DNA of 42,836 nt from CAVRTJ01 sp964507185 (GTDB lineage Bacteria > Acidobacteriota > UBA4820 > DSQY01), in the NCBI GenBank assembly GCA_964507185.1, contig CAZDOY010000026.1, positions 1 to 42,836 on the forward strand. The letters are read 5' to 3'. Of this stretch, positions 17,080 through 25,631 are shown piece after piece (the first letter of the stretch is position 1; each line of letters opens with the position of its first letter). The notes under the pieces are model-generated. The model was not told where the DNA came from. It searched no databases and worked only from the letters and a program-made list of their open reading frames with translations. A program made the translations under genes and the position numbers.

Positions 17080-18264
17080 ATGGCGGATGAAAAGGTCCAA
17101 ACCAAGCTTCTGGACGAGCTCGAGAAGGGACCGTGGCCGAGTTTCGTCACGGAACTCAAACGCGGCGCCAAGACCAGCCCTGTCTGCAATGGCCTGCTCG
17201 GCCAGCTGGAGCTCTCCTACGAGGAGAAGATCAGCCACTGGAAACACGGCGGCATCGTGGGCGTCATGGGCTACGGCGGCGGTGTCATCGGCCGCTACAG
17301 CGACGTGCCCGAGAAGTTCCCCGACGTGGCGCACTTCCACACCCTGCGCGTCAACCAGCCTTCCGGGTGGTTCTACACGAGCAACGCGCTGAGGACGATC
17401 TGCGACATCTGGGACAAGCACGGTTCGGGCGTCACGAACATGCACGGCTCCACGGGCGACATCATCCTGCTCGGCACCACGACCGATGAACTGGAACCCA
17501 CCTTCGCAGAACTGACCAAGAACGGGTTCGACCTCGGCGGTTCCGGCTCCGACGTCAGAACGCCGTCATGCTGCGTGGGCCAGGCGCGCTGCGAGTGGGC
17601 CTGTTACGACACCATGAAGATGTGCAACGACATCACGCACGAGTTCCAGGACGAACTCCATCGTCCGGCCTTTCCCTACAAGTTCAAGTTCAAGTTCTCC
17701 GGCTGCGCCAATGACTGCGTGTGCGCCAAGGCGCGGTCCGACCTCTCCATCATCGGCACCTGGAAAGACGACATCCAGCAGGACGACGCCGAGGTGGCCA
17801 ACTACGCGGCCAAGGGCCTGGACATCCAGGCGGACGTCTGCGATCACTGCCCCACCAAGTGCATGAAGTGGGACGGCAAAAAGCTCGCCATCAACAACCG
17901 CGAATGCGTCCACTGTATGCACTGCATCAACGTGATGCCCAAGGCCCTGCGGCCCGGCAAGGAGCGCGGCGCGACGCTTCTCATGGGCGCCAAGGCGCCA
18001 ATCGTTCAGGGTGCCCTGCTCTCTTCCGTCCTGGTGCCTTTCGTGCCCGCAGAGGAACTGATGGACACCATCAAGGAACTCGTGGACCGCGTATGGGACT
18101 TCTGGTGCGATAACGGCAAGAACCGCGAACGCGTGGGCGAACTGATCCAGCGCGTGGGTATGGGGAACTTCCTCGACGCAATCGGTCTGGACGCCGTGCC
18201 CGAGATGGTCAGCGCTCCCAGAGACAACCCCTTCGTCTTCATGGAGATTGACGGCGACAAGTAG
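17080..18264 (+). CDS. dsrA: Dissimilatory sulfite reductase alpha subunit, DsrA
   Basis: A 394-residue subunit of the cytoplasmic siroheme enzyme that reduces sulfite. The siroheme-coupled [4Fe-4S] cluster ligands fit Cx5C at C165-C171 and Cx3C at C209-C213 (SGCANDCVCAK). A ferredoxin insert follows (CDHCPTKCMKWDGKKLAINN then CVHCMHC). The length and blocks such as GSGSDVRTPSCC are typical of reductive DsrA. The start is the ATG at 17080 with ACAGGAGGA in front; an in-frame ATG at 16993 has no similarity to the family. dsrB follows after 58 bases. Confidence 0.98.
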   Translation: MADEKVQTKLLDELEKGPWPSFVTELKRGAKTSPVCNGLLGQLELSYEEKISHWKHGGIVGVMGYGGGVIGRYSDVPEKFPDVAHFHTLRVNQPSGWFYTSNALRTICDIWDKHGSGVTNMHGSTGDIILLGTTTDELEPTFAELTKNGFDLGGSGSDVRTPSCCVGQARCEWACYDTMKMCNDITHEFQDELHRPAFPYKFKFKFSGCANDCVCAKARSDLSIIGTWKDDIQQDDAEVANYAAKGLDIQADVCDHCPTKCMKWDGKKLAINNRECVHCMHCINVMPKALRPGKERGATLLMGAKAPIVQGALLSSVLVPFVPAEELMDTIKELVDRVWDFWCDNGKNRERVGELIQRVGMGNFLDAIGLDAVPEMVSAPRDNPFVFMEIDGDK

Positions 18265-18322
18265 CCGCCACCTTGCGGGGAAGCGTGAGAGATAGAGAAC
18301 GAAGCAATTGAGGAGTGAAAAA

Positions 18323-19408
18323 ATGGCCGAACAGCCTGTCAAGAGAGTTACCGATATCGGGCCGCCGAACTTCGATCAGTTCCTGCATCCGATCATCAAG
18401 AAGAACTATGGACAGTGGAAGTTCCACGAGTCCATGGCACCGGGCGTATATTTCCACGAGGCCGAATCCGGCGACAGGATATACACCGTCCGCGCGGGAT
18501 CGCCGCGGTTGCTCAGCACGGAGACGATCCGGAAGTTCGCCGACCTGGCGGAGAAATACTGCGGCGGATACCTGCGCTTCACGAGCCGCAACAACGTGGA
18601 GTTCCTGCTCGACAATCCGGACAATATCGAGCCGCTGAAAAAGGACCTCCACGACTACGGGTACCCCGTGGGCGGTACGAACAACTCCATCAGCAACATC
18701 GTCCACACCCAGGGATGGGTGCACTGCCACTCGTCGGCGACGGACGCATCGGGCATCGTCAAATCCGTCATGGACGCCCTCTACGACCGCTTCACCCACG
18801 AGGACCTGCCCGCCAAGCTGCGCATCGCTCTCGCGTGCTGCCTGAACATGTGCGGCGCCGTTCACTGTTCGGATATCGCCATCCTGGGCGTTCACAGGAC
18901 ACCGCCGAGGATCCAGCACGATAGCCTGCACAAAGTCTGCGAGATTCCGAACCTGGTCGCTTCGTGCCCCACGGGCGCGATCCGGCCCGCGGAGACCGCG
19001 GACGGCAAGAAGACCGTCGAGGTTATCGAAGAGCAGTGCATGTTCTGCGCCAACTGCTTTTCGGTATGTCCCGCCATGCAGCTCAACGATCCCGTCAATG
19101 ACGGTATTTCCATCTGGGTGGGCGGAAAGGTGAGCGACGCGCGTTCACAGCCCCGGTTCTCCAAGCTGGCCATCCCCTTCATCCCCAACGATCCGCCCAG
19201 GTGGCCCGGCGTGGTCGACGCCGTCGTGAACATCGTGGATGTGTACGCGAAGAACGCCAAGAAATATGAGCGCATGGGCGAGTGGATCGACCGGATCGGC
19301 TGGCCCAGGTTCTTCCAGCTGACAGGCATCGAATTCACCAAGTACCACATCGATGATTTCCGCTTTGCAGGCACCACCTTCGCCCGGTCGGCTCAGGTTC
19401 GTTTGTAG
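18323..19408 (+). CDS. dsrB: Dissimilatory sulfite reductase beta subunit, DsrB
   Basis: A 361-residue partner of DsrA. It shows the DsrB blocks GPPNFDQFLHPIIKKNYG, CCLNMCGAVHCSD (cluster ligands) and the ferredoxin part SCPTGAIRP / CMFCANCFSVCPAM. The catalytic siroheme sits at the A/B interface, and DsrC docks its C-terminal arm there. The start is the ATG at 18323, preceded by TTGAGGAGTG; five earlier in-frame codons lack family similarity. The stop codon is embedded in the ribosome binding site of dsrD, so the two are tightly coupled. Confidence 0.98.
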   Translation: MAEQPVKRVTDIGPPNFDQFLHPIIKKNYGQWKFHESMAPGVYFHEAESGDRIYTVRAGSPRLLSTETIRKFADLAEKYCGGYLRFTSRNNVEFLLDNPDNIEPLKKDLHDYGYPVGGTNNSISNIVHTQGWVHCHSSATDASGIVKSVMDALYDRFTHEDLPAKLRIALACCLNMCGAVHCSDIAILGVHRTPPRIQHDSLHKVCEIPNLVASCPTGAIRPAETADGKKTVEVIEEQCMFCANCFSVCPAMQLNDPVNDGISIWVGGKVSDARSQPRFSKLAIPFIPNDPPRWPGVVDAVVNIVDVYAKNAKKYERMGEWIDRIGWPRFFQLTGIEFTKYHIDDFRFAGTTFARSAQVRL

Positions 19409-19418
19409 GAGGTGCACG

Positions 19419-19667
19419 ATGGCCGTTTCAATCGATGAACTGGCCGAAGCCATGTACAAGATGGTGGCTGACACCATGGGCAAGAAGAACCTCAAGGCGA
19501 CCGACCTCATCAAGGAAATGATCGCCAAGTACGGCGAGGACAACTGCGACAAGAAGATGTGCAAGGAAGCCATTCGCTCGCTCATGGATTCAGGTCGCTG
19601 CGTGTACAGCTACTTTGGCGGTAGCTACATTACGTTGCCACACAAGGAGGGAGCCGCGCCGGATTAA
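19419..19667 (+). CDS. dsrD: DsrD, allosteric activator of DsrAB
   Basis: An 82-residue winged-helix protein (DELAEAMYKMVADTMGKKNL at the N-terminus; SLMDSGRCVYSYFGGSYITL for the wing). DsrD lacks a cofactor and is known to stimulate sulfite reduction by DsrAB, and it marks the reductive pathway. The start ATG at 19419 has GTAGGAGGTG immediately upstream and lies 10 bases after the dsrB stop. The length is typical. Confidence 0.96.
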   Translation: MAVSIDELAEAMYKMVADTMGKKNLKATDLIKEMIAKYGEDNCDKKMCKEAIRSLMDSGRCVYSYFGGSYITLPHKEGAAPD

Positions 19668-19682
19668 TCACCGGCCAAGCCC

Positions 19683-19710
19683 GTGGGCGGGGGCCTCGGC
19701 CCCCGCCCGC
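19683..19710 (+). terminator. GC-rich hairpin after dsrD
   Basis: GGGCGGGGGCC (19685-19695) faces GGCCCCCGCCC (19698-19708), with further pairing outside. There is no U-tract after it (ACCTCATGG), so it may be a weak terminator, an mRNA-stabilising 3' end for dsrABD, or a site of differential expression between dsrABD and the genes that follow. Confidence 0.5.
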
Positions 19711-19751
19711 ACCTCATGGTTGACCGAAGAACGGACAGGGAGGTTAGTACC

Positions 19752-20186
19752 ATGCCCGAGAAGAAAGCGGAGAACCTGGAAGAGCTCGTGGCCACGCTGA
19801 AACGCTGGCAGGAAATCGAGACCGCGTCCGTTGCGCAGACGTCGGCCATCATGGAAAAAACCAAGAACCCCCTCATCCGGCTGGTCATGGAGATCATACG
19901 GCAGGATTCGGCCATGCACCGCCGGGTCCAGCAGACGATCCTCGACAGCCTGGAAAAGGAGGCCTTCAGCCTGACGCCCGAAGAACTGGGCGATGTCTGG
20001 GAGATGATAGAGGCTCACGCCGAAATGGAAAAGGAGACCATCACGCTGGCCGAGAAGGCCCGAAAGAACTGCCGTCTCTTCATCCAGCGGCACCTGCTTA
20101 CCTATCTTATCGAGGACGAACAGAAACACGACCGTCTCCTTGCACAGCTCGAGGACTTCAAGCGGCAGATCTACCCATACGCGTAG
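19752..20186 (+). CDS. Ferritin-like four-helix protein in the dsr cluster
   Basis: A 144-residue, almost wholly helical protein. Candidate metal ligands are spaced as in rubrerythrin/ferritin-like bundles: an early E (WQEIETASVAQ), DSAMH (~58), EMIEAHAEMEKE (~95) and EDEQKHDRL (~128, an ExxH-type pair). There is no C-terminal rubredoxin centre. The family often handles peroxide or stores iron; a protective role for oxygen-sensitive Dsr proteins is a reasonable guess. The ATG has AGGGAGGTTAG upstream. It lies between dsrD and the DsrL-like gene, 33 bases before the latter, so it is probably co-transcribed with dsrL and dsrC. Confidence 0.75.
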   Translation: MPEKKAENLEELVATLKRWQEIETASVAQTSAIMEKTKNPLIRLVMEIIRQDSAMHRRVQQTILDSLEKEAFSLTPEELGDVWEMIEAHAEMEKETITLAEKARKNCRLFIQRHLLTYLIEDEQKHDRLLAQLEDFKRQIYPYA

Positions 20187-20219
20187 ATTGTCACCCATAG
20201 AGAGAAAGAGGGCCGAACC

Positions 20220-21881
20220 ATGGGTCTTTTCAAAGAAGTGAAAAAACCGGTCATCAGGTCGGGGTCGGGCGGCGCTAGCGAGATCAGTCCCCTCCGTCCC
20301 AGGTACGTTCCAAAGACGCCGCCCTGCATCGGGAACTGCCCGAACGGCGTCGATATCCGCGGGTGGCTGACGACCATCGCACAGGCCGAAGCCTACGGCC
20401 GCACCAACGAGCAGGCTTACGAGATCGCCTGGCAGATGATCACCGAGCGCAATCCCTTCCCGTCCGTGTGCGGAAGGGTCTGTCCCCATCCCTGCGAGGA
20501 AGCGTGCAACCGGGGTGAGAAGGAGGGACCCGTCGCCGTCAACGCCCTCGAGCGCTTCATCGGCGATTTCGGGATTTCCAAGGGCTTCGCCCTCTCCAAA
20601 CTCTCGGAGGACAAGCGCTCAGAAAAAGTAGCCGTTGTGGGTTCGGGCCCCGCGGGTCTTTCCTGTGCCTACCAGCTGGCCAGGCGCGGTTATCCCGTGA
20701 CGGTGTTCGAAGCATTCAGCAAGCCCGGCGGCATGCTTCGCTACGGCATCCCGTCCTACCGCCTGCCCGAAGACGTGCTGGACGCCGAGATCCAGCGGAT
20801 CCTGGACCTGGGCGTGGACCTGAAGTGCGATTTCATCGTCGGCAAGGACGCGACGATGGACGATCTCCGGAAGGACTACAAGGCGATCTTCGTCGGCATC
20901 GGCGCCCACAAAGGCATCCAGCTGCGCGTGCCGGGCGAGGACGCGCCCAACGTATTCACCGGAACAGAGTTCCTCAACCGGGTCAACAGCGGAGAGAAGG
21001 TTGAAATCGGTAACAAGGTCATCGTCATCGGAGGCGGTGACACCGCCATCGACGCGGCGAGGGTCAGCAAACGCCTCGGCGCCGACGTGACCATTCTCTA
21101 CCGCCGGACCAGGGACGAGATGCCCGCCATAGCGCCCGAAATAGACGGGGCGTTGGAAGAGGGGGTGGATATCCAGTTCCTGGCCGCGCCCGTCGAGATC
21201 ATCGTCAAAGACGGCAAAGCCGTCGGTATGAAGTGCATCAGGATGGAGCTGGGCGAGCCAGACGCGTCAGGCCGGCCGCGCCCCGTGCCCAAGGAGGGCT
21301 CGGAGTTCGACATCGAGGCCACCACGATCATCGCCGCCATCAGCCAGGCGCCCCATTTTGAAGGCTTCGACGATCTGCACGAGGGCAAGGACTGGATCAA
21401 GATCGACGACTGGGGCCACACGAAAGTCGACGACGTCTACGCAGGCGGCGACGACGTGGAACTCGGCCTGGCCACCATCGCCATCTCCCAGGGACGGTTT
21501 GCCGCAGACGCCATCGACGCCCGGTTCAACGGGAAGACGCTGGAAATGCCGGAACCGGCACCACCGATTCCCGCGGACAAAATGAAGCTCGGCTGGTACG
21601 AGGAGGCCTTCCGTAGCGAAAGGGACCACGTGCCCGTCGACCAGCGGGACATGGACACGGAGATCGAGAAGGGGCTGACTGAAGAACAGGCCCTGAACGA
21701 AGTGAAGCGCTGCATGTCCTGCGGCATGTGCATGGACTGCGAAACGTGCTGGATGTACTGCACGAACAGCTGCTTCGCCAAACTGCCCAAGGGGGAACAT
21801 TACAAGATCAAGATGGAGTTGTGCAACGGTTGCAAGAAGTGTGCTGAAGAGTGCCCGTGCGGGTACATAGAAATGGTTTAA
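20220..21881 (+). CDS. dsrL: DsrL-like NAD(P)H:acceptor iron-sulfur flavoprotein
   Basis: A 553-residue protein related to the small subunit of glutamate synthase. The N-terminal segment holds Cys ligands for [4Fe-4S] clusters (CIGNCPNG, CGRVCPHPCEEACNRG). A FAD site follows (VAVVGSGPAGLSCAYQLARR), then an NAD(P)H site (VIVIGGGDTAIDAARVSKRL with YRRTRDEMPA). The C-terminal region has a Cys-rich stretch (CMSCGMCMDCETCWMYC) and a ferredoxin motif (CNGCKKCAEECPCG). This architecture and its place next to dsrC identify it as DsrL-like. In Allochromatium, DsrL (about 655 residues) links DsrAB to NAD(H); the present protein is shorter. In a reductive setting it could feed NAD(P)H electrons to DsrAB/DsrC. 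Another GltD-like oxidoreductase cannot be excluded. Confidence 0.8.
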   Translation: MGLFKEVKKPVIRSGSGGASEISPLRPRYVPKTPPCIGNCPNGVDIRGWLTTIAQAEAYGRTNEQAYEIAWQMITERNPFPSVCGRVCPHPCEEACNRGEKEGPVAVNALERFIGDFGISKGFALSKLSEDKRSEKVAVVGSGPAGLSCAYQLARRGYPVTVFEAFSKPGGMLRYGIPSYRLPEDVLDAEIQRILDLGVDLKCDFIVGKDATMDDLRKDYKAIFVGIGAHKGIQLRVPGEDAPNVFTGTEFLNRVNSGEKVEIGNKVIVIGGGDTAIDAARVSKRLGADVTILYRRTRDEMPAIAPEIDGALEEGVDIQFLAAPVEIIVKDGKAVGMKCIRMELGEPDASGRPRPVPKEGSEFDIEATTIIAAISQAPHFEGFDDLHEGKDWIKIDDWGHTKVDDVYAGGDDVELGLATIAISQGRFAADAIDARFNGKTLEMPEPAPPIPADKMKLGWYEEAFRSERDHVPVDQRDMDTEIEKGLTEEQALNEVKRCMSCGMCMDCETCWMYCTNSCFAKLPKGEHYKIKMELCNGCKKCAEECPCGYIEMV

Positions 21882-21895
21882 AGGAGGATCTGACC

Positions 21896-22213
21896 GTGCC
21901 TAACATCGACCTTAACGGACGTACATACGAGGTAGACGAAGACGGATTCCTGGAAGATCCCACGATCTGGAACGAAGATGTCGCCAAGGACTTCGCTTCC
22001 ACCGAGGGCGTCGACGCGCTGACCGAGAACCATTGGAAGGTCATCAACTACCTGAGAAACTACTACCTCCAGTTCGGCATTGCTCCCATGGTCCGGAAGC
22101 TCTGCAAGGAAACCGGCTTCAAGCTGAACGAGATCTACGAGATGTTCCCGTCGGGCCCCGCGAAGGGCGCCTGCAAGCTGGCGGGACTGCCCAAACCGAC
22201 GGGATGCGTCTAA
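21896..22213 (+). CDS. dsrC: DsrC, sulfur-carrier co-substrate of DsrAB
   Basis: A 105-residue protein with the full DsrC signature: the C-terminal arm GACKLAGLPKPTGCV holds two Cys separated by 10 residues, the last being penultimate. Sulfite-derived sulfur is bound between them as a trisulfide and reduced by DsrMKJOP. The start is a GTG at 21896, directly after AAAGGAGG (21880-21887) and 14 bases past the dsrL stop; an ATG 15 codons upstream would lie inside dsrL and give a non-family N-terminus. The GTG may lower its translation relative to neighbours. Confidence 0.96.
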   Translation: MPNIDLNGRTYEVDEDGFLEDPTIWNEDVAKDFASTEGVDALTENHWKVINYLRNYYLQFGIAPMVRKLCKETGFKLNEIYEMFPSGPAKGACKLAGLPKPTGCV

Positions 22214-22327
22214 GCAACCGTTTGAGGAAGGGCGGGGGCGGACGCACCGAGCCGCCGGTGCCGTAAGGCCGGTAGCCTCGACGGATCGATGCTGCTCGCC
22301 ATTCCCCTTCCATCCGAGCGCCACGGA

Positions 22328-22363
22328 CCGTCCGGACGCCGCGGGGGGGCGGCGCCCGGACGG
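22328..22363 (+). terminator. Strong GC hairpin between dsrC and the dsrMKJOP unit
   Basis: A 15-bp stem with one A-C mismatch (22328-22342 with 22349-22363) and a GGGGGG loop, followed by a second smaller GC palindrome (about 22361-22376). No U-tract follows. It lies in the 228-base space after dsrC and may end the upstream transcript or protect its 3' end. Function is inferred. Confidence 0.5.
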
Positions 22364-22441
22364 GGCCCCGGCCCCGCGGGTGGACCGGGAATGGCGCGTA
22401 CCGGCCCGTGAGCGAGGGGGGTCGATTTTGGGGGGATCCTC

Positions 22442-22969
22442 ATGGCTGTCGAATCCATCCCGGAGATCCTGCGCCGCCGGAGAGTGTCCATAATAGGAAA
22501 CTGGCTCCAGCAAACCGTACAGACCTATCCGGAACAGATATCGCGTTTCCTCCAACAGGAGAAAGACCCTTTTCGCAATCCCGTCGGGCATGCCCTCAAA
22601 GAGGGGATGCCCGTTCTCTTCGAACAGCTCGTCGGGGACATGGACCAGGCGAAAATGACCGCCCCTCTTCACGACATCGTGAGGGTCCGGGCGGTACAGG
22701 ACTTCACCGCATCGGAGGCGGTGGCGTTCGTTTTTCTTCTCAAGCCCGTTCTCCGGCGCGAGATTTCGGAGTCCGGGGGCGCCCCCGCTCCGCAGGATAT
22801 GGCGAAAGTCGAGGATCGTATCGACAGGATGGCCCTCCTCGCCTTCGACCTGTTCATGCAGTGCCGGGAGAAGATCTACGAAATCAAGGCCGACGAGGCC
22901 AAGCGCAGGGTTTACCTGCTGGAAAGAGCGCACGCCATGTCCGACGGCCCGGAGCAGGAGGGGGAATGA
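22442..22969 (+). CDS. RsbRD N-terminal-domain protein leading the dsrMKJOP operon
   Basis: A 175-residue helical protein matching the RsbRD N-terminal domain (a globin-like/four-helix module found in RsbT co-antagonists and some kinases). The characteristic block IVRVRAVQDFTASEAVAFV is at 79-97. There is no STAS domain, so it is not a complete stressosome protein. Genes of this type commonly precede dsrM in sulfate reducers. It starts after GGGGGGATCC and is separated from dsrM by 46 bases. Its role is unknown; sensing or regulating the Dsr membrane complex is plausible. Confidence 0.82.
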   Translation: MAVESIPEILRRRRVSIIGNWLQQTVQTYPEQISRFLQQEKDPFRNPVGHALKEGMPVLFEQLVGDMDQAKMTAPLHDIVRVRAVQDFTASEAVAFVFLLKPVLRREISESGGAPAPQDMAKVEDRIDRMALLAFDLFMQCREKIYEIKADEAKRRVYLLERAHAMSDGPEQEGE

Positions 22970-23015
22970 AGGCCCTTCACCGCGGGCGGTCCGACCGGAA
23001 GCGAGGTGAAACTTA

Positions 23016-24008
23016 ATGAACGTCCTCTTATCGCTTGTTACGGTGTTATTGCTCGTCGCGCTTGCGTTCCTGGGGGGGCGCGTGGCCGACCTGCGGACCC
23101 TGTTCGGGGTGGTGATACCGTACGCGGCCATCGCCACCTTCCTCGTGGGGGTGGCCTACCGCGTCATCCGTTGGGCGCTGTCCCCGGTGCCCTTCAGAAT
23201 CCCCACCACGTGCGGGCAACAGAAATCCCTTCCCTGGATCAAGGCGGGGTGGCTCGAAGCACCCTCTTCAAAGCTGGGCGTCTTCTTCAGGATGGCCCTG
23301 GAGGTGCTCCTTTTCCGCTCCCTGTTCCGAAACACGAAGGCGGAGCTGAGGGGAGGGCCCAGGCTCGTCTACGGGGAGAACAAGTGGCTGTGGCTGGGAG
23401 CCCTCGCCTTCCACTGGTCCTTCCTCATTATCTTCCTCCGGCATCTCCGGTTCTTCATGGAGCCGGTTCCGGCCTTCGTGAATATCCTCGGTGCGGTGGA
23501 CGGATTCCTGCAGATAGGGGCGCCCGGTCTTTACCTCACCGACGTGTTCGTCATCGCCGCTCTCTGCTATCTCTTGTACAGGCGCCTGCAGAATGCACAG
23601 GTCAGGTATTTCTCCCTGTTCACCGACTACTTCGCGCTCTTCCTGCTTCTAGGACTGACGATTTCGGGGGTCCTCATGCGGTACTTCACGCGGATCGACA
23701 CCGTGAGCGTCAAGCAGCTGGCGCTGGGGCTGGTAACCTTCTCGCCCGTAGTGCCTGCCAACGTCGGGGCCCTCTTTTTCGTGCATATTTTCCTGTTGAG
23801 CGTCCTCCTGGCCTACTTCCCGTTCAGCAAGCTCATGCACATGGGGGGGGTCTTCCTCAGCCCGACGCGGAACATGGCCAACAACAACCGCTCGAAGAGA
23901 CACGTCAATCCGTGGAGCTACCCCGTGAAGGTCCATACCTACGAGGAATGGGAAGAGGAGTTCCACGACAAGATGAAGGCCGCCGGCCTGCCGCTGGAGA
24001 AGGAATAG
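23016..24008 (+). CDS. dsrM: DsrM, cytochrome b membrane subunit
   Basis: A 330-residue NarI-like integral membrane protein. It has hydrophobic segments at ~2-22, ~32-52, ~125-145, ~165-195, ~205-230 and ~255-285, with His residues in membrane segments for two b-hemes. It exchanges electrons with menaquinone and passes them to DsrK. The start ATG has GAGGTGA upstream; dsrK begins 3 bases after the stop. Length is typical. Confidence 0.96.
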   Translation: MNVLLSLVTVLLLVALAFLGGRVADLRTLFGVVIPYAAIATFLVGVAYRVIRWALSPVPFRIPTTCGQQKSLPWIKAGWLEAPSSKLGVFFRMALEVLLFRSLFRNTKAELRGGPRLVYGENKWLWLGALAFHWSFLIIFLRHLRFFMEPVPAFVNILGAVDGFLQIGAPGLYLTDVFVIAALCYLLYRRLQNAQVRYFSLFTDYFALFLLLGLTISGVLMRYFTRIDTVSVKQLALGLVTFSPVVPANVGALFFVHIFLLSVLLAYFPFSKLMHMGGVFLSPTRNMANNNRSKRHVNPWSYPVKVHTYEEWEEEFHDKMKAAGLPLEKE

Positions 24009-24011
24009 ACC

Positions 24012-25631
24012 ATGGCTGATGAAACCCCAAGACCGGAAGAGGTCGCGCGGATCGACTACACGCCTCCCGGGAAGAAGTGGATGGACCCCTCCGTCGAATT
24101 TCGCAAGGGAACCTTCTGCTACAGCGCCGCCGCGAAAAACCTCAAGTACCTCGACATGCCCAATCCGCGGGATTGGCAGCCCTTCGACAAGGACTGGAAG
24201 CTTCCGCCCGACTGGAAAAATATCATTCTGAACGGCATGAAGGAAAGGCTCGACAAGTACCGCTCCTTCCGGCTGTTCATGGACATCTGTGTGCGCTGCG
24301 GGGCGTGTGCCGACAAGTGCCACTTCTACATCGGATCGGGCGACCCCAAGAACATGCCCGTGCTCCGGGCCGAACTCCTGCGCTCCATCTACAGGCGTTA
24401 CTTCACGCCGGCGGGAAAGGCGTTCGGCAAGCTGGCGGGCGGCCGTGAGCTCACCGAAGACGTGATCAAGGAGTGGTTCTACTACTTCTACCAGTGCACG
24501 GAATGCCGGCGATGTTCGGTCTTCTGCCCCTACGGCATAGACCAGGCCGAGATCACCATGATCGGCCGGGAACTGCTGAACCTCATCGGCTGCAACATCA
24601 ACTGGGTGATCGAGCCGGACGCCAACTGTTTTCGTACCGGCAACCACCTCGGGATCCAGCCCCACGGGTTTGCGGACAGCATCGAGTTCGCCGTGGATGA
24701 ACTGGAGGATATGACGGGCATCCGGGTGGAGGCGCCCATCATGAAGAAGGGCGCGGAGATCCTGTTCGTCATGCCCTCCGCCGACTACTTCGCCTCGCCT
24801 CACTACTACACGCTCCTGGGCTACCTCATGCTCTTCCACGAGATCGGCCTGGACTATACGCTCAGCGCCTTCGCCGGAGAGGGAGGGAACTTCGGCCTCT
24901 TCACATCGCACGAGATGATGAAGCGGCTCAACGCCAAGATCTACCAGGAGGCCAAGCGCCTGAAGGTCAAGTGGATCCTGGGCGGAGAGTGCGGCCACAT
25001 GTGGCGGGTCGCCCACCAGTACATGGACACGCTCAACGGTCCGGCGGACTTCCTGGAGGTCCCCAAATCGCCCATCACGGGCACCCGCTTCGACAATGCC
25101 CGCTCTACCAAAATGACGCACATCTGTGAATTCACCTCGGACCTCATCCACAACGGCAAACTCAAGCTGGACAAGAGCCGGAACGATCACTGGAACGTCA
25201 CGCACCACGACCCCTGCAACGTGGCCCGGGGCATGGGCCTCCTGGAGGAGCCGAGATACGTAATCAACAGCGTGTGCAACCACTTCCACGAGATGCCCGA
25301 AAACACGATTCGCGAACAGACGTTCTGTTGCGGGAGCGGCGCCGGCCTGGGCACGGACGAGAACCTCGAGATGAGGATGAGGGGCGGCCTGCCCCGGGGC
25401 AATGCCGTCAAGTACGTCAAGGACAAGCACGGCGTCAATCTCCTGACGACCATATGCGCCATCGACAAGGCCACCCTGCCCGCCGTCGTGGACTACTGGG
25501 TCGGCGGCGTGGAGGTGGGCGGCATCCACGAACTCGTGGGCAACGCACTGGTCATGAAAGGCGAGAAGGAGAGGACCACCGACTTGAGGGGCGAGCCTCT
25601 CAAGGGAAAGGAGGAACCAGCCGATGCGTGA
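24012..25631 (+). CDS. dsrK: DsrK, HdrD-like catalytic iron-sulfur subunit
   Basis: A 539-residue cytoplasmic protein bound to DsrM. Two ferredoxin-type [4Fe-4S] motifs are present (CVRCGACADKCHF at ~95 and CTECRRCSVFCPYG at ~160). A C-terminal CCG-type site (DPCN, FCCGSGAG) would hold the special cluster that reduces disulfides in HdrD-like proteins. It is thought to reduce the DsrC trisulfide. It overlaps dsrJ by 8 bases. Confidence 0.96.
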   Translation: MADETPRPEEVARIDYTPPGKKWMDPSVEFRKGTFCYSAAAKNLKYLDMPNPRDWQPFDKDWKLPPDWKNIILNGMKERLDKYRSFRLFMDICVRCGACADKCHFYIGSGDPKNMPVLRAELLRSIYRRYFTPAGKAFGKLAGGRELTEDVIKEWFYYFYQCTECRRCSVFCPYGIDQAEITMIGRELLNLIGCNINWVIEPDANCFRTGNHLGIQPHGFADSIEFAVDELEDMTGIRVEAPIMKKGAEILFVMPSADYFASPHYYTLLGYLMLFHEIGLDYTLSAFAGEGGNFGLFTSHEMMKRLNAKIYQEAKRLKVKWILGGECGHMWRVAHQYMDTLNGPADFLEVPKSPITGTRFDNARSTKMTHICEFTSDLIHNGKLKLDKSRNDHWNVTHHDPCNVARGMGLLEEPRYVINSVCNHFHEMPENTIREQTFCCGSGAGLGTDENLEMRMRGGLPRGNAVKYVKDKHGVNLLTTICAIDKATLPAVVDYWVGGVEVGGIHELVGNALVMKGEKERTTDLRGEPLKGKEEPADA

